Below are positions 43,941-51,457 of a stretch of 64,000 bases of DNA, piece after piece; position 1 is the stretch's first letter; each line of letters begins with the position of its first letter. Made by a program: the position numbers and the translations under genes. The notes under the pieces were generated by a model. The model searched no databases, had not been told where the DNA came from, and saw nothing but the letters and a program-made list of their open reading frames with translations. Origin of the DNA: Xanthomonas sp. DAR 80977. GTDB lineage: Bacteria; Pseudomonadota; Gammaproteobacteria; Xanthomonadales; Xanthomonadaceae. The stretch is from contig NZ_CP162487.1 of assembly GCF_041240605.1 (NCBI RefSeq), positions 751,001 through 815,000 on the forward strand, written 5' to 3'.

Positions 43941-45542
43941 CTACAGCGGCAGCGACACGCTGAACGTGCTGCCGCCGTTCAGTCCGGCGCTGCTGGCGAC
44001 CACGGTGCCGCCGTGCGCGGTCACGATCTCGCGCACCACGGTCAGCCCGATGCCCATGCCGCCGCTGTGGAAGCCGATCGCATGCGTGTCCTGCACGAAC
44101 GGCTCGAACACCAGCGGCAAGGCCTGCGCGGTGATGCCGATGCCGGTGTCGGAGACGGTCAGCCGCGCCTGGCCCTCGACCCGTTGCAACTCCAGCACCA
44201 CGCGGCCGTGCTCGGGGGTGTACTTGGAGGCGTTGTCGAGCAGGTTGCGCACCACCTGCGACAGGCGGACGCGGTCGCCGTGCATCCACAGCGCGTGCTC
44301 CGGCACGGTCAACGCCAGCGTCTGCTGGCGCGCGTCGATCGCCGGGCGGCAGGCATTGACCGCTTCCTGGATGATGTCGCACAGATCCATCGCTTGCTGG
44401 ATCAGGCGCAGCTTGCCGGTGCGGACCCGCGACAGGTCCAGCAGGTCGCCGATCAGGCGGGTCATGTGCACGACCTCATGCTCGATGATCTGCTGCATGC
44501 GCAGCAGATCCTCTGGCGACAGGGTGGGCAGCATCGATCCGGCGATGCGGATCGGGGTCAGCGGATTGCGCAGTTCGTGGGCCACGAAGGCCAGGAATTC
44601 GCTCTGCCGCCGATAGGCCTTCTCGGCGCCGGCCTGCAGCTCCTGCGCGCTCAGCGCGGCCAGCACCAGATGTTCGTTGGCCTGGCGCAGTTGCGCATGC
44701 TGCTCGCTCTCCTGCGCGGCCTCCGCCGCCGCAGCGCCCATCGCCCGCGCCTTCGCGCCCAGGGCGTTGCGATGCGCATGCAATTCGCCGACCAGGCGCG
44801 GATCGTAGAACGTCACGCGCGCGGTCGACAGGCGCTTGGCGCAATACATGGCATCGTCGGCATGCGACAGCAAGGCCTCGGCGCTGTCGGCATCGTCCGG
44901 GTACAAACTGATGCCGATGCTCACGCCCAGCCGCAGCGCGTCCTCGCCGGCGACCGCCGGCCGCTCGAAGGCCTCGACCAGCGCCGTCGCCGTCGCCGCG
45001 GCATAGGCATTGGCGCTCAATCCGGTCAGCACCACGACGAACTCGTCGCCGCCGTAGCGCGCCACCGTGACCCGCGCATCGACGATGCTGCTGATGCGTT
45101 CCGCCGCCAGGCGCAGGAACTGGTCGCCGGTGGCGTGTCCGAGCAGGTCGTTGACCTGCTTGAAATCGTTCAGATCCAGGAACAGCACCGCGATCCGGCT
45201 GTGCTGGGTGTGCGCGGTGGTGATGGCCAGGTTGAGCCGTTCGAACAACAGTTCGCGGTTCGGCAGGCCGGTCAACGCGTCGCGCTTGGCCTGGCGCGTG
45301 GCGTCCTGCAGCGCCGTTTCGTAGCTCGCCACTTGCGCCTGGGCGCGCAGCGTGGACAACACCAGGCGTTCGTTGGCCGCCTGCAGGTCGGTCGCAAGGC
45401 CGAGCGGCGCATGCTCCTTCAGCGTGCTCAGGTCCGCCTGCAACCGGTCCAGTTCGAGCCGCGCCACCAGCGACTGGCGGCGCAGGTGCGAGAGTTCGAG
45501 CCGGGCCGCGTCGATCGCGGGCTGATCGGAGGGCGTGTGCAT
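43941..45542 (-). CDS. GGDEF domain-histidine kinase fusion protein
   Basis: A 533-aa cytoplasmic protein. Residues 1-85 are coiled-coil (ARLELSHLRRQSLVARLELD). A GGDEF domain spans about 85-250 with intact ARYGGDEF at 162-168 and FLDLNDFKQVND; the RxxD inhibitory site is missing. A kinase follows: HisKA with EFLAFVAHELRNPLTPIR, N box RNLLDNASKYTPEHG, DTGIGI and GGMGIGLTVVREI. Combining a diguanylate cyclase with a kinase in this order in one chain is uncommon. No transmembrane segment or receiver is present. It starts 6 bp after the KaiC-like gene, so c-di-GMP and phosphorylation may both follow KaiC activity. Confidence 0.85.
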   Translation of the reverse strand: MHTPSDQPAIDAARLELSHLRRQSLVARLELDRLQADLSTLKEHAPLGLATDLQAANERLVLSTLRAQAQVASYETALQDATRQAKRDALTGLPNRELLFERLNLAITTAHTQHSRIAVLFLDLNDFKQVNDLLGHATGDQFLRLAAERISSIVDARVTVARYGGDEFVVVLTGLSANAYAAATATALVEAFERPAVAGEDALRLGVSIGISLYPDDADSAEALLSHADDAMYCAKRLSTARVTFYDPRLVGELHAHRNALGAKARAMGAAAAEAAQESEQHAQLRQANEHLVLAALSAQELQAGAEKAYRRQSEFLAFVAHELRNPLTPIRIAGSMLPTLSPEDLLRMQQIIEHEVVHMTRLIGDLLDLSRVRTGKLRLIQQAMDLCDIIQEAVNACRPAIDARQQTLALTVPEHALWMHGDRVRLSQVVRNLLDNASKYTPEHGRVVLELQRVEGQARLTVSDTGIGITAQALPLVFEPFVQDTHAIGFHSGGMGIGLTVVREIVTAHGGTVVASSAGLNGGSTFSVSLPL

Positions 45543-45547
45543 CGCGG

Positions 45548-47017
45548 TCAGCCCGTGTCGAGGGCGTCGTGCACGCCGGACTTGCGCGTCGGCCGGCCGC
45601 CGAGCAGGCCTTCCTGTTGCGGCAGCGCCGCGCCGATGCGGATGCCGCCGTCGTCGATGCGGAATTCCCGCAGCGCGTCCGAGTGCGCGCTGGCGCGGAC
45701 CTTGACCACCGCCATGACCCGGCGCAGGCGGCTGCCCACCTCGATGTAGCGCTGCACGATGATCGCATCGGTCATGAACGCGGTGCCGTAGGGACTGAAG
45801 CGCAGGTCGGTGTAGCGGTCCTCCAGTTCGGAGGTCATCAGCACGGTGACGCCGGTCGCGGCCAACGCCACCACCATGCGCGACAGCGATTCGCGGAAGT
45901 CTTCGCGGAACGTCGGCGCCAGCGCCAGCTCGAACGCCGACAGCGAATCGATCACCACGCGGGTGGCGCCGAGCCGTTCGATCTCCGCGACCAGCAACAG
46001 CAGGATCTCGTCGATCGACAGGTCCGGCGCACGGCTGTCGACCACGCCGACCTGGCCGCTGGCGATCAGCGACGCCAGCGCCGGGATGCGCGAACGCTGC
46101 GGCTGTCGCTCGAACGCGACCAGCACGCCGTTGTCGCCAAGGCGCGCGCCTTCGGCCAGGAACGCGGCGGCGAGCAGGCTCTTGCCGGAGCCGGAGGGGC
46201 CTGCGACCAGCAGCGAATAGCCTTGCGGCAGGCCGCCGCCGAGCATCGCGTCCAGTTCCGGTACGCCCATCGGCAGGCGCGCGCCGCGACGCGGTTCCGG
46301 CGTGCCCGTCGGCAGCGCCGGCACCGGCGCGAACACGCGTACGCCGGAACCGTCGATGCGGAACGTATGCAGTCCCGGCAGCGACGGCTTGCCGCGCATC
46401 TTCATGATCTCCATCTTGCGCACCATCGAGTTGCGCTGCACGCTCTGCCGCAACCAGATCAGCCCATCGGCCACGGTGAACACCGGGTTGGGATCGGAGT
46501 CCACGAAGTATTCGCCGATCAGGAACGTGGTCGCCTGCCAACTGGTCATCAACATGCCCAGCTGCTGGATGAAGCGCTGCAGGTTGTTGTGCAGGTTGCC
46601 GTCGGCGGTGCTGGCCAGGGACACCGAGCGGAACGAATCGACGAACACCAGCGACGGGCCGTGCGCCTCCACCTCGGCGACGATGCGCGCCAGCACCCGG
46701 TCCAGATCGCCGGCCAGGGTTTCCTCGGAGAGGTTGACGAAGTGGATGGTGGCGTTGATCGCGGCGGCATCGAAGAAATCGAACTGCTGCTGGTAGCGCA
46801 GCATCTTCAGCGACGGCTCGCCGAGCACGGTGAAGTACAGCGCCGGCCGCTCGGGCGTGGCCAGCGCGAACATCATCTGGTGCGCCAGCGTGGTCTTGCC
46901 GCAGCCGGGCGGTCCGGCGATCAGGTTGAACGAGAATTCGGGCAATCCTCCACCCAAGACCGCGTCGAGTCCGGGAACGCCGGTCTGCAGGCAGTGAATG
47001 GCGACTTTGCTGCTCAT
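45548..47017 (-). CDS. KaiC-like tandem RecA ATPase
   Basis: A 489-aa protein with two RecA-like KaiC domains. The first has Walker A GPPGCGKT (residues 35-42) and Walker B PSLVFVDSF. The second has GPSGSGKS and RVVIDSLSA. The paired Glu before Walker-linked helices (EE in KaiC) read GE and ER here. Near the C-terminus the segment matching the KaiC autophosphorylation site (ST in HISTITD) reads AF in YGTAFMTD, so the Ser/Thr pair is missing by alignment. No KaiA or KaiB gene is in the window. The gene overlaps the upstream unknown gene by 4 bp. It may be a signalling ATPase not involved in timekeeping. Confidence 0.88.
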   Translation of the reverse strand: MSSKVAIHCLQTGVPGLDAVLGGGLPEFSFNLIAGPPGCGKTTLAHQMMFALATPERPALYFTVLGEPSLKMLRYQQQFDFFDAAAINATIHFVNLSEETLAGDLDRVLARIVAEVEAHGPSLVFVDSFRSVSLASTADGNLHNNLQRFIQQLGMLMTSWQATTFLIGEYFVDSDPNPVFTVADGLIWLRQSVQRNSMVRKMEIMKMRGKPSLPGLHTFRIDGSGVRVFAPVPALPTGTPEPRRGARLPMGVPELDAMLGGGLPQGYSLLVAGPSGSGKSLLAAAFLAEGARLGDNGVLVAFERQPQRSRIPALASLIASGQVGVVDSRAPDLSIDEILLLLVAEIERLGATRVVIDSLSAFELALAPTFREDFRESLSRMVVALAATGVTVLMTSELEDRYTDLRFSPYGTAFMTDAIIVQRYIEVGSRLRRVMAVVKVRASAHSDALREFRIDDGGIRIGAALPQQEGLLGGRPTRKSGVHDALDTG

Positions 47018-47451
47018 GAAGTGGTGTCCTGCGCGGGAGGTCCGCTGGAAAAGGTGCCCCACACCGACTGCAACAGCCGCTCGGTGAGGGTTGCGCCGAT
47101 CATGCTGACCAGCACGCCATGAAAGGTCGAAAGGAATGCGCCGCCGCCTGCGGCCGCGGCGGCGGCGCTTTGCCGGCTCAGCACCAGGCCAAAGCTGTCG
47201 AGCGCGCCGTGTTCGCCGGACGCCTCGACCGCGGCAAAGGCCGCTTCCAGCCATGGGAAGCGGTCCTTGGTCAGGAACAGGGCGCGCTTGAACAGGGCGG
47301 CGACGCCGCGCGCGCCGAGGATCGGCGTCAGCGCCTGTTCGATCTGACGCCATGTCGAGGTGATGGACGCCGCGATCGCCGATGCTTCCGCGCCGTTGGC
47401 TGCCTGTCGTGCGAGCGCGGCGACCGTCGCAGATAGCGCGGGGTTCTCCAT
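47014..47451 (-). CDS. hypothetical 145-aa protein coupled to kaiC-like gene
   Basis: A mostly helical 145-aa protein of no family I recognise. Its middle holds PILGARGVAALFKRALFLTK and RFPWLEAAFAAVEASGE, and the C-terminal third has a Gly/Ala-rich patch followed by FHGVLVSMIGATLTERLLQS. The overlap ATGA with the KaiC-like start makes translational coupling likely, so it is the first gene of a three-gene set with KaiC-like ATPase and GGDEF-kinase. It may be an adaptor or input protein for them (inference). No transmembrane or signal segment is evident. Confidence 0.7.
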   Translation of the reverse strand: MENPALSATVAALARQAANGAEASAIAASITSTWRQIEQALTPILGARGVAALFKRALFLTKDRFPWLEAAFAAVEASGEHGALDSFGLVLSRQSAAAAAAGGGAFLSTFHGVLVSMIGATLTERLLQSVWGTFSSGPPAQDTTS

Positions 47452-47749
47452 TGCCTTGCGCTTACCTGCGAAATATGTGTTTCCACTGTATACCCTCCGC
47501 CGGCAAAGCGTGTGCTGCTTTGCTCACGCGTCCGGCATGGGATCGCACGCACGCTATGGCGCTGTCGCCGGCCAGGCTCGGCAGGGAGATCGCGCGGCAG
47601 TCCCGGGCGCCATGCCATGCCGATCCGCGTCGATCCGCGCGGTGGCGATCCGGACGCGGCATGGCGGTATAGGGATAAACCAGTTCAGGCCGCGGGCGCG
47701 TTCGGCGCTTGTGCCGGCGCGGGCACAACCCGGGCGCGGCGGCAGGCGC
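47452..47749. other. 298-bp intergenic region between the KaiC operon and the DesT-like gene
   Basis: No supported coding frame. It must hold the promoter of the 145-aa/KaiC/GGDEF-kinase operon near 47452-47520, a comparatively AT-containing part (for example TGTGTTTCCACTGTATACCC). The right side is GC-rich and lies downstream of the TetR gene stop; no clear terminator stem with a T run is seen. Confidence 0.45.
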
Positions 47750-48397
47750 TCAAGCCGAGGCGGCGATCGTGCGCGAGCCGAGGATGATCATGCGCAGCAT
47801 CGCGCTGATCTGCCGGATCAGTTCCGGATCCTTCTCCGGCGGCAGGTCCATCGCGGTGGCGCCCATCGCGAACACCAGCCGGGTGATCGCCTTGGACACC
47901 AGCGCCGGCTCGTGCAGCGGCGCCTCGTCGATCGCGGCCAGGCGGATCAGGTCCACGCGCAGCTCTTCCTCGAAATAGTTCAGCTCGCGGTCCACCGCGC
48001 GCTTGAACGCGTCCGAACCGACCGTGCCCTCGCGCAGCAGCACGTGCAGCAGCTTGTCGTCGGCGCGCAGCTGCTCCATGAAGGTTTCCACCGAGCTGAG
48101 GATCACGCTGCGGTTGCTGCCGGCCGCGCGCTGCCGGGCCTGGCCGATGATGGTGCGCAGCGAGCTGCCGGCCAGGTCGATCAGCGCCACCGCCAGTTCG
48201 TCCATGTCGCGGAACTGGCGGTAGAAACTGTTCGGGGCGATGCCGGCCTCGCGGGTCACTTCGCGCAGGCTCAGGGTGGACACGCTGCGGTGCGGCCCGA
48301 TCAGCTTCAGCGCCGCCGCCAGCAGGTCTTCGCGCGAGATCGCGCTCTTGCGCGCGGGCAGCGCGTCCTCGGGCAGGGGCAGGGGAGTGGAGGTCAT
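47750..48397 (-). CDS. TetR family regulator of fatty-acid desaturation (DesT/FabR-like)
   Basis: A 215-aa TetR protein. The HTH (about residues 20-65) reads LLAAALKLIGPHRSVSTLSL and TREAGIAPNSFYRQFRDMDE, the APNSFYRHF-type recognition helix shared by FabR and DesT regulators. The C-terminal domain follows with SNRSVILSSVETFMEQLRAD. DesT/FabR sense acyl-CoA or acyl-ACP saturation and repress desaturase genes. It faces a ferredoxin reductase and desaturase pair, the DesC/DesB arrangement known from Pseudomonas, with CTGTATAG half-sites between them. Family by motif is clear; ligand is inferred. Confidence 0.87.
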   Translation of the reverse strand: MTSTPLPLPEDALPARKSAISREDLLAAALKLIGPHRSVSTLSLREVTREAGIAPNSFYRQFRDMDELAVALIDLAGSSLRTIIGQARQRAAGSNRSVILSSVETFMEQLRADDKLLHVLLREGTVGSDAFKRAVDRELNYFEEELRVDLIRLAAIDEAPLHEPALVSKAITRLVFAMGATAMDLPPEKDPELIRQISAMLRMIILGSRTIAASA

Positions 48398-48444
48398 GGG
48401 CGACGCGGGCCAGGCAAGAGGCGGATCATACCCTCCTTCGATGA

Positions 48445-48484
48445 CTATACAACTGTATAGACATCTGTATCTGCACCTGTATAG
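48445..48484. promoter_or_regulatory. CTGTATAG half-sites in the desaturase promoter
   Basis: CTATAC-AACT-GTATAG (48445-48460) is an inverted repeat. CTGTATAG recurs at 48453-48460 and 48477-48484, with a shorter CTGTAT at 48465-48470, so half-sites come about every 12 bp. The site lies between the divergent DesT-like and reductase genes, where a TetR dimer could control both. This AT-rich cluster in GC-rich DNA is the best operator candidate. Confidence 0.6.
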
Positions 48485-48492
48485 TGGCAGCC

Positions 48493-49569
48493 ATGAACGC
48501 TGCCCGCCGTCCCGCCTCCACCCGCTCCACCACCCGCGCCCTGCGCGCCTGGGTGCAGCCGGAGGTGTTCGATTTCTGGTCCACGCGCATCCATCCGCTG
48601 TGGACCTGGCAGCGCCCGCGCGCGCGGCTGCTGCAGCGCGAGCGCGCCAGCAGCGACGCGGTGACCCTGATCCTCAAGGCCAACCGCCACTGGCGCGGCC
48701 TGCGCGCCGGCCAGCACGTGCAGCTGGGCGTGGAGATCGACGGGCGCCGCCTGAGCCGCAGCTACAGCCCCACGCCGCTGCCGGGCGGGCGCCTGGCGAT
48801 CACGGTCAAGGCGATCGACGGCGGCCGCGTCAGCCAGTACCTGGCCAGCGCGGCGCGGATCGGCGAAACCTTCGAACTGGGCCAGGCGTTCGGCGACATG
48901 GTGCTGCCGGCCGCGCCGCAGGGGCGCTGGCTGCTGCTGGCCGCCGGCAGCGGCATCACCCCGATGCGCGCGCTGCTGCGGCAGCTGGCCGACGCCGGCA
49001 TGCCGGCCGACGTGGACCTGATCTATTGGGCGCGGCGCCACGAGCAACTGTGCTTCGTCGACGAACTGCAGGCGCTGGCCGCCGCGCATCCGCGTTTCCG
49101 CCTGCAACTGGCGGTCACCGGCGAAGGCGCCGCGCCGGCATCGCGCGTGGACACCCTGCCGCTGGCGCACCTGGCCGGGCTGGAACAGGCGCAGGTGCTG
49201 GCCTGCGGCCCCGGCGGTTTCGTGCAGGCCGCGCGCGCGCGCCTGGAAGGCCGCGTCGCGCGCTTCCAGGCCGAGGCGTTCAGCGCGCCGCCGCTGGCCG
49301 ATGCCGAGCACGGCACGGTCGCGGTGACGCTGGCGCGCAGCGGCCGTGTGCTGCAGCTGCCGCGCGGGCAGTCGCTGCTCACCGCGCTGGAAGCCGAAGG
49401 CCTGCGCCCGAAGCACGGCTGCCGCATGGGCATCTGCAACAGTTGCGCCTGCGGCAAGCAATCCGGCGCCACCCGCGACCTGCTCACCGGCGCGCACGCC
49501 ACCGAACCGGGGTCGATGCTGAAGCTGTGCATCAACAGCGCCAGCAGCGACCTGATCCTGGACCTTTGA
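48493..49569 (+). CDS. ferredoxin reductase for acyl desaturase (DesC-like)
   Basis: A 358-aa electron-transfer flavoprotein. The FAD motif is SRSYSPTPLPGGR, the NAD(P)H motif LAAGSGITPMRALLRQL, and the C-terminal [2Fe-2S] domain carries GCRMGICNSCACGK with Cys ligands and a final LCINSA Cys. This layout (FNR domain first, 2Fe-2S last) matches the reductase partner of membrane desaturases. It lies 11 bp upstream of the desaturase gene on the same strand. The ATG at 48493 is used here; a GTG at 48484 within the operator-like repeat would add three residues. Confidence 0.86.
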   Translation: MNAARRPASTRSTTRALRAWVQPEVFDFWSTRIHPLWTWQRPRARLLQRERASSDAVTLILKANRHWRGLRAGQHVQLGVEIDGRRLSRSYSPTPLPGGRLAITVKAIDGGRVSQYLASAARIGETFELGQAFGDMVLPAAPQGRWLLLAAGSGITPMRALLRQLADAGMPADVDLIYWARRHEQLCFVDELQALAAAHPRFRLQLAVTGEGAAPASRVDTLPLAHLAGLEQAQVLACGPGGFVQAARARLEGRVARFQAEAFSAPPLADAEHGTVAVTLARSGRVLQLPRGQSLLTALEAEGLRPKHGCRMGICNSCACGKQSGATRDLLTGAHATEPGSMLKLCINSASSDLILDL

Positions 49570-49580
49570 AGGACTTCCCC

Positions 49581-50708
49581 ATGGCTGCTCCCCGCAACCG
49601 CGCACTGACCCCGGCCGAACTGCAGGCCTTCGGCGACGAACTCGACGCGCTGCGCGTGCGCACCGTCGCCACCCTGGGCGAGGCCGACGCGCGCTACATC
49701 CGCCGCATCGTCGCCGCGGTGCGCTACACCGGCCTGGCCGGGCGCGCGCTGCTGTTCCTGGGCGCGTTCGTGCACAGCGTGCTGTGGCCGGCGTGGATCG
49801 CCGGCGTGGCGCTGCTGACCCTGTCCAAGATCCTGGAGAACATGGAGCTGGGCCACAACGTGATGCACGGCCAGTACGACTGGATGGGCGATGCGCAGCT
49901 CAACGGCAACACCTACGAATGGGACATCGTCGCCACCGGCGACAACTGGCGCAAGACGCACAACTTCAAGCACCACACCTACACCAACGTGCGGGGCATG
50001 GACGACGACATCGGCTACGGCCTGCTGCGGATCTTCCCCGAGCAGCGCTGGCGCCCGTTCTACCTGGCGCAGCCGTTCATCGCGGTGGTGTTCGCGCTGC
50101 TGTTCGAATGGGGCGTGGCGATCCAGGACCTGCGCCTGGGCCGCTGGTTCGCCGGCAAGATGAAGCGCGGCGAGCTGCGCCGCAGCTTCGCCCCGGTCGG
50201 GCGCAAGATGGGCCGGCAGATCCTCAAGGACTACGTGATCTTCCCGGCGCTGGCCGGCCCGTTCTTCCTGACCGTGCTGCTGGGCAACCTGGCCGCCAAC
50301 GTGCTGCGCAGCATCTGGACCTTCGTGATCATCTTCTGCGGCCACTTCACCGCCGATGCGGAGACGTTCCCGAAGGAGTCGATCAAGGGCGAGTCGCGCG
50401 GCCACTGGTACCTGCGCCAGCTGCGCGGTTCCTCCAACCTGGCCGGCGGCAAGCTGCTGAACGTGCTGTCGGGCAACCTGAGCCACCAGATCGAGCACCA
50501 CTTCTACCCGGACATCCCGGCCAACCGCTACGCGGCGCTGGCGGTGGAGGTGAAGCAGATCTGCGCGCGCTACGGCCAGCACTACAACACCGGCTCGCTG
50601 CCGCGCCAGTTCGGCCAGGTGATGTGGCGGATCGTGCGCCACGCCTTCCCGAGCCGGCCTCGGCCGGTGCGGCAGGTCCGGGCGCAGGCGGCGCAGCAGG
50701 CGGGCTGA
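49581..50708 (+). CDS. membrane acyl-CoA desaturase (DesB-like)
   Basis: A 375-aa di-iron membrane desaturase. Its three histidine boxes are intact: GHNVMHGQY (HxxxH) near residue 93, HNFKHHTYTN (HxxxHH) near 128, and HQIEHHFYP (HxxHH) near 303. Several hydrophobic helices (about 50-80, 170-190, 225-250) hold the enzyme in the membrane. It introduces a double bond into fatty acyl chains using electrons from the reductase encoded 11 bp upstream. A terminator stem follows 47 bp after the stop. ATG 49581 has AAGGA at a proper distance. Confidence 0.9.
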   Translation: MAAPRNRALTPAELQAFGDELDALRVRTVATLGEADARYIRRIVAAVRYTGLAGRALLFLGAFVHSVLWPAWIAGVALLTLSKILENMELGHNVMHGQYDWMGDAQLNGNTYEWDIVATGDNWRKTHNFKHHTYTNVRGMDDDIGYGLLRIFPEQRWRPFYLAQPFIAVVFALLFEWGVAIQDLRLGRWFAGKMKRGELRRSFAPVGRKMGRQILKDYVIFPALAGPFFLTVLLGNLAANVLRSIWTFVIIFCGHFTADAETFPKESIKGESRGHWYLRQLRGSSNLAGGKLLNVLSGNLSHQIEHHFYPDIPANRYAALAVEVKQICARYGQHYNTGSLPRQFGQVMWRIVRHAFPSRPRPVRQVRAQAAQQAG

Positions 50709-50755
50709 GCGCCAGCGGCGCACGCTCGCTGCAGCGGCAACGACGCGATACAGCG

Positions 50756-50785
50756 GACAGGCGGGTTTCCCGCCTGTCTTTTTTT
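50756..50785 (+). terminator. rho-independent terminator after desaturase gene
   Basis: Perfect 10-bp arms GACAGGCGGG and CCCGCCTGTC around TTT, followed by TTTTTTT. This is a textbook intrinsic terminator ending the reductase-desaturase transcript. Confidence 0.9.
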
Positions 50786-50908
50786 ATGCGCCGGAAACGG
50801 GGTGGGGTGCCGCGCCATCCACGCATCGCTCACGCCGCGGCGCCGATCATCCGCGCTGCCCGCGCATCGTGCCTGGTGCTCGGTCCATTCGACTGCACGA
50901 GGTCTGCG

Positions 50909-51349
50909 ATGAAACCTGCAAACCTGTTCAATGCCGTCGCCAAGAAGGCGTCGTACGCGGCCGGCACGCCGTGGACGTTCTGCATCGCGCTCGGCATCGT
51001 GGCGATATGGGGCGCCAGCGGCCCGGTGTTCGGCTTCAACGACACCTGGCAGCTGGTGATCAACACCGGCACCACTATCATCACCTTCCTGATGGTGTTC
51101 CTGATCCAGCACACCCAGAACGCCGACACCGCGGCGATGCAGATCAAGCTCGACGAACTGATCCGCGCCACCGGCGAGGCCAACAACGAACTGCTGAGCC
51201 TGGAGGAGCTGGACGAGAAGCGCCTGGAACAGATCCGCAGGCAGTACGAAGCGCTGGCGCGCGCGGCCGGCCGCGAACAGCGGGCGCGCGCCGGCAAGGG
51301 CGGACCGCAGGCGGCGACGGCCGCGCCGGATGTCGACAACACCGAGTGA
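50909..51349 (+). CDS. low-affinity iron permease family protein
   Basis: A 146-aa protein of the low-affinity iron permease family (Fet4-related bacterial type). It has two hydrophobic helices (WTFCIALGIVAIWGA and NTGTTIITFLMVFLIQH), then the conserved QHTQNADTAAMQIKLDELIR. A charged helical tail (EKRLEQIRRQYEALARAAGR) follows. Whether bacterial members move iron is not proven. The ATG at 50909 is preceded by a purine-rich stretch (CACGAGG). It stands between the desaturase terminator and the PoxB gene. Confidence 0.82.
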   Translation: MKPANLFNAVAKKASYAAGTPWTFCIALGIVAIWGASGPVFGFNDTWQLVINTGTTIITFLMVFLIQHTQNADTAAMQIKLDELIRATGEANNELLSLEELDEKRLEQIRRQYEALARAAGREQRARAGKGGPQAATAAPDVDNTE

Positions 51350-51457
51350 ACGGCCTGGCGCGGCGCGTCGCGACCGGGCGCCGCGCGGCGGCGCCGTGAC
51401 GCCGGACTTACGCCTCGCGTGGGACGCTGCCGCTCCCCCTCCCGCGGAGCAGCGCAC

